Source: Acidobacteriota bacterium (GTDB lineage: Bacteria > Acidobacteriota > Blastocatellia > Pyrinomonadales > Pyrinomonadaceae). From it: a DNA stretch of 48,980 bases. The stretch spans positions 1 to 48,980 of the forward strand of contig JAJPKD010000148.1 of the NCBI GenBank assembly GCA_021323895.1, written 5' to 3'. Position 1 is the stretch's first letter; each line of letters begins with the position of its first letter. Made by a program: the position numbers and the translations under genes. The notes under the pieces were generated by a model that saw nothing but the letters and a program-made list of their open reading frames with translations, made no database searches and had not been told where the DNA came from. Positions 48,099 to 48,980 of the stretch are shown piece after piece.

Positions 48099-48980
48099 TC
48101 AGGACTGGGCCACGGCGCCGCCGCGGCGCCAGAACGCGCTGAGTCGTTTGCCACCGGCGGTCTGCAGCAGACTTAAAGTTCCCATGTAGCCATAGCCGAA
48201 AAAGAAAAGCAGCAGGAAGAAGATCGGCCCCCACATGTGCATGCGGATCGCGTATCCGATCGCCAGCACGAAGTAAGCCGCGAAGCTCAATTCAAGCAGC
48301 GGCAGCCAGCCATGTTTGCGTTTGTACTTCTTTCGCTTCCACGATTCGTCCGCTGTGTTCTCAACGCGGTATTTCGGCGTGCGCACAAATTCTGATTTCA
48401 CCCCAAACAGCGCTTCAAACACCGCGCGCGCATTCGAAAACGCCAAACCGATACCGAGACTCATAACCAGCGGCAGATGTAAGAGTCGCGAACCTCGTTT
48501 CTGATCGAGATACCAGACGGCTGAACCGTAGAACATCACCACCGAAACAGTCGAGAAGAAAAGCAGCGGCACGTCGAGCAACATCAGTTGATACAAGCCC
48601 TGGTTGTAACGAACCAGGAGCAACGGAAACTGCATGAAGCTCGCGACAATCATCAGCGGATAACTGATGTTACCGGTGAGCCGGAAGAACATTTCCAGCT
48701 TCACGCGCAATGGCAAGTCCGCGTACCAGATGCGCCGGTAAAGCTTGAACCAGACTTGCAGCACGCCCTTGGCCCAACGACGCTGTTGCGCTTTGAAAGC
48801 GTTGACTTCGACGGGAATTTCCGCGGGCGCTTCTTCATCGAGCAGGTAGACAAATCGCCAGCCCATCAACTGCGCGCGGAAACTCAGGTCCGTGTCTTCA
48901 GTCAGCGTGTCGTGCTGCCACCCGCCGCTTAGTTCGATCGCTTCGCGCCGCCAAATTCCCGCCGTGCCGTTGAAGTTGAA
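48099..48980 (-). CDS. GT2 glycosyltransferase, C-terminal part (cut by window edge)
   Basis: The reading frame is open from the window edge to 48099, giving 293 residues. The visible part starts FNFNGTAGIWRREAIELSGG and holds TEDTDLSFRAQLMGW (acceptor-side acid) and QQRRWAKGVLQV, the motifs of processive GT2 enzymes such as cellulose synthase. Four to five membrane segments follow, with a basic cytoplasmic loop (WKRKKYKRKHG). It likely makes a beta-linked polysaccharide at the inner membrane. The N-terminal catalytic part is outside the window. Confidence 0.9.
   Translation of the reverse strand, partial: FNFNGTAGIWRREAIELSGGWQHDTLTEDTDLSFRAQLMGWRFVYLLDEEAPAEIPVEVNAFKAQQRRWAKGVLQVWFKLYRRIWYADLPLRVKLEMFFRLTGNISYPLMIVASFMQFPLLLVRYNQGLYQLMLLDVPLLFFSTVSVVMFYGSAVWYLDQKRGSRLLHLPLVMSLGIGLAFSNARAVFEALFGVKSEFVRTPKYRVENTADESWKRKKYKRKHGWLPLLELSFAAYFVLAIGYAIRMHMWGPIFFLLLFFFGYGYMGTLSLLQTAGGKRLSAFWRRGGAVAQS

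Overview
The window looks like chromosomal DNA of a Gram-negative bacterium, most likely from the Acidobacteriota (Blastocatellia/Pyrinomonadaceae type). LptE, an O-antigen ligase and a phosphoglycosyl transferase point to an LPS-bearing outer membrane. The lineage guess rests on remembered gene content (benzoyl-CoA epoxidase cluster, TPR-bearing M1-like protein, secreted small proteins) and on intergenic palindromes. It is inference, not a placement. Base composition is moderately GC-rich and visibly lower between about 14.6 and 18.6 kb.

Layout. 1-10.7 kb: truncated M16 peptidase, an M1-like protein that has lost its zinc ligands, galactokinase, FAH-family enzyme, DUF354 protein, polyprenyl glycosylphosphotransferase, DinB-like protein and gamma-glutamyltransferase. 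10.8-14.6 kb: Arg/Asp-repeat secreted protein, an O-antigen ligase whose 5' end is frameshifted, a VOC protein and lptE. 14.611-18.646 kb: a complete 4,036-bp IS1595-family transposon with imperfect terminal inverted repeats and an 8-bp target duplication. It carries a lipoprotein/membrane-protein pair and a predicted toxin-antitoxin-like operon (XRE-ImmA/IrrE peptidase, DUF4411 PIN-like protein, 54-aa protein). It sits in an intergenic palindrome between lptE and holA, which were neighbours before insertion. 18.7-25.5 kb: holA, a hypothetical gene, rpsT, M48 peptidase, a DUF4870-like membrane protein, a JAMM protein and aspS.

25.5-32.3 kb is a leftward catabolic cluster: boxC, boxB, a TetR regulator, two crotonases and an SDR. 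This is the epoxide route for benzoyl-CoA. A strong promoter with a PaaR-like operator lies upstream of boxC. boxC itself has an in-frame TAA next to an in-frame palindromic repeat, so it is split or damaged. Directly upstream lies a selenocysteine tRNA gene. 32.5-38.1 kb: dprA, topA, a DUF2721 protein and a PflX-like radical SAM protein. 38-44.4 kb: PpiD-like chaperone, TerC, an orphan structured-RNA candidate in a convergent gap, an SLC13/RCK transporter and a HhH-GPD glycosylase. 44.5-48.98 kb: two small secreted proteins flanking an ATP-grasp ligase/metallopeptidase pair, then a truncated GT2 glycosyltransferase.

The strongest points are the cargo-carrying transposon and its reconstructable empty site, the interrupted boxC with its operator, selC, the ATP-grasp/metallopeptidase pair, and the many palindrome families in the gaps, some of which have entered coding sequence.
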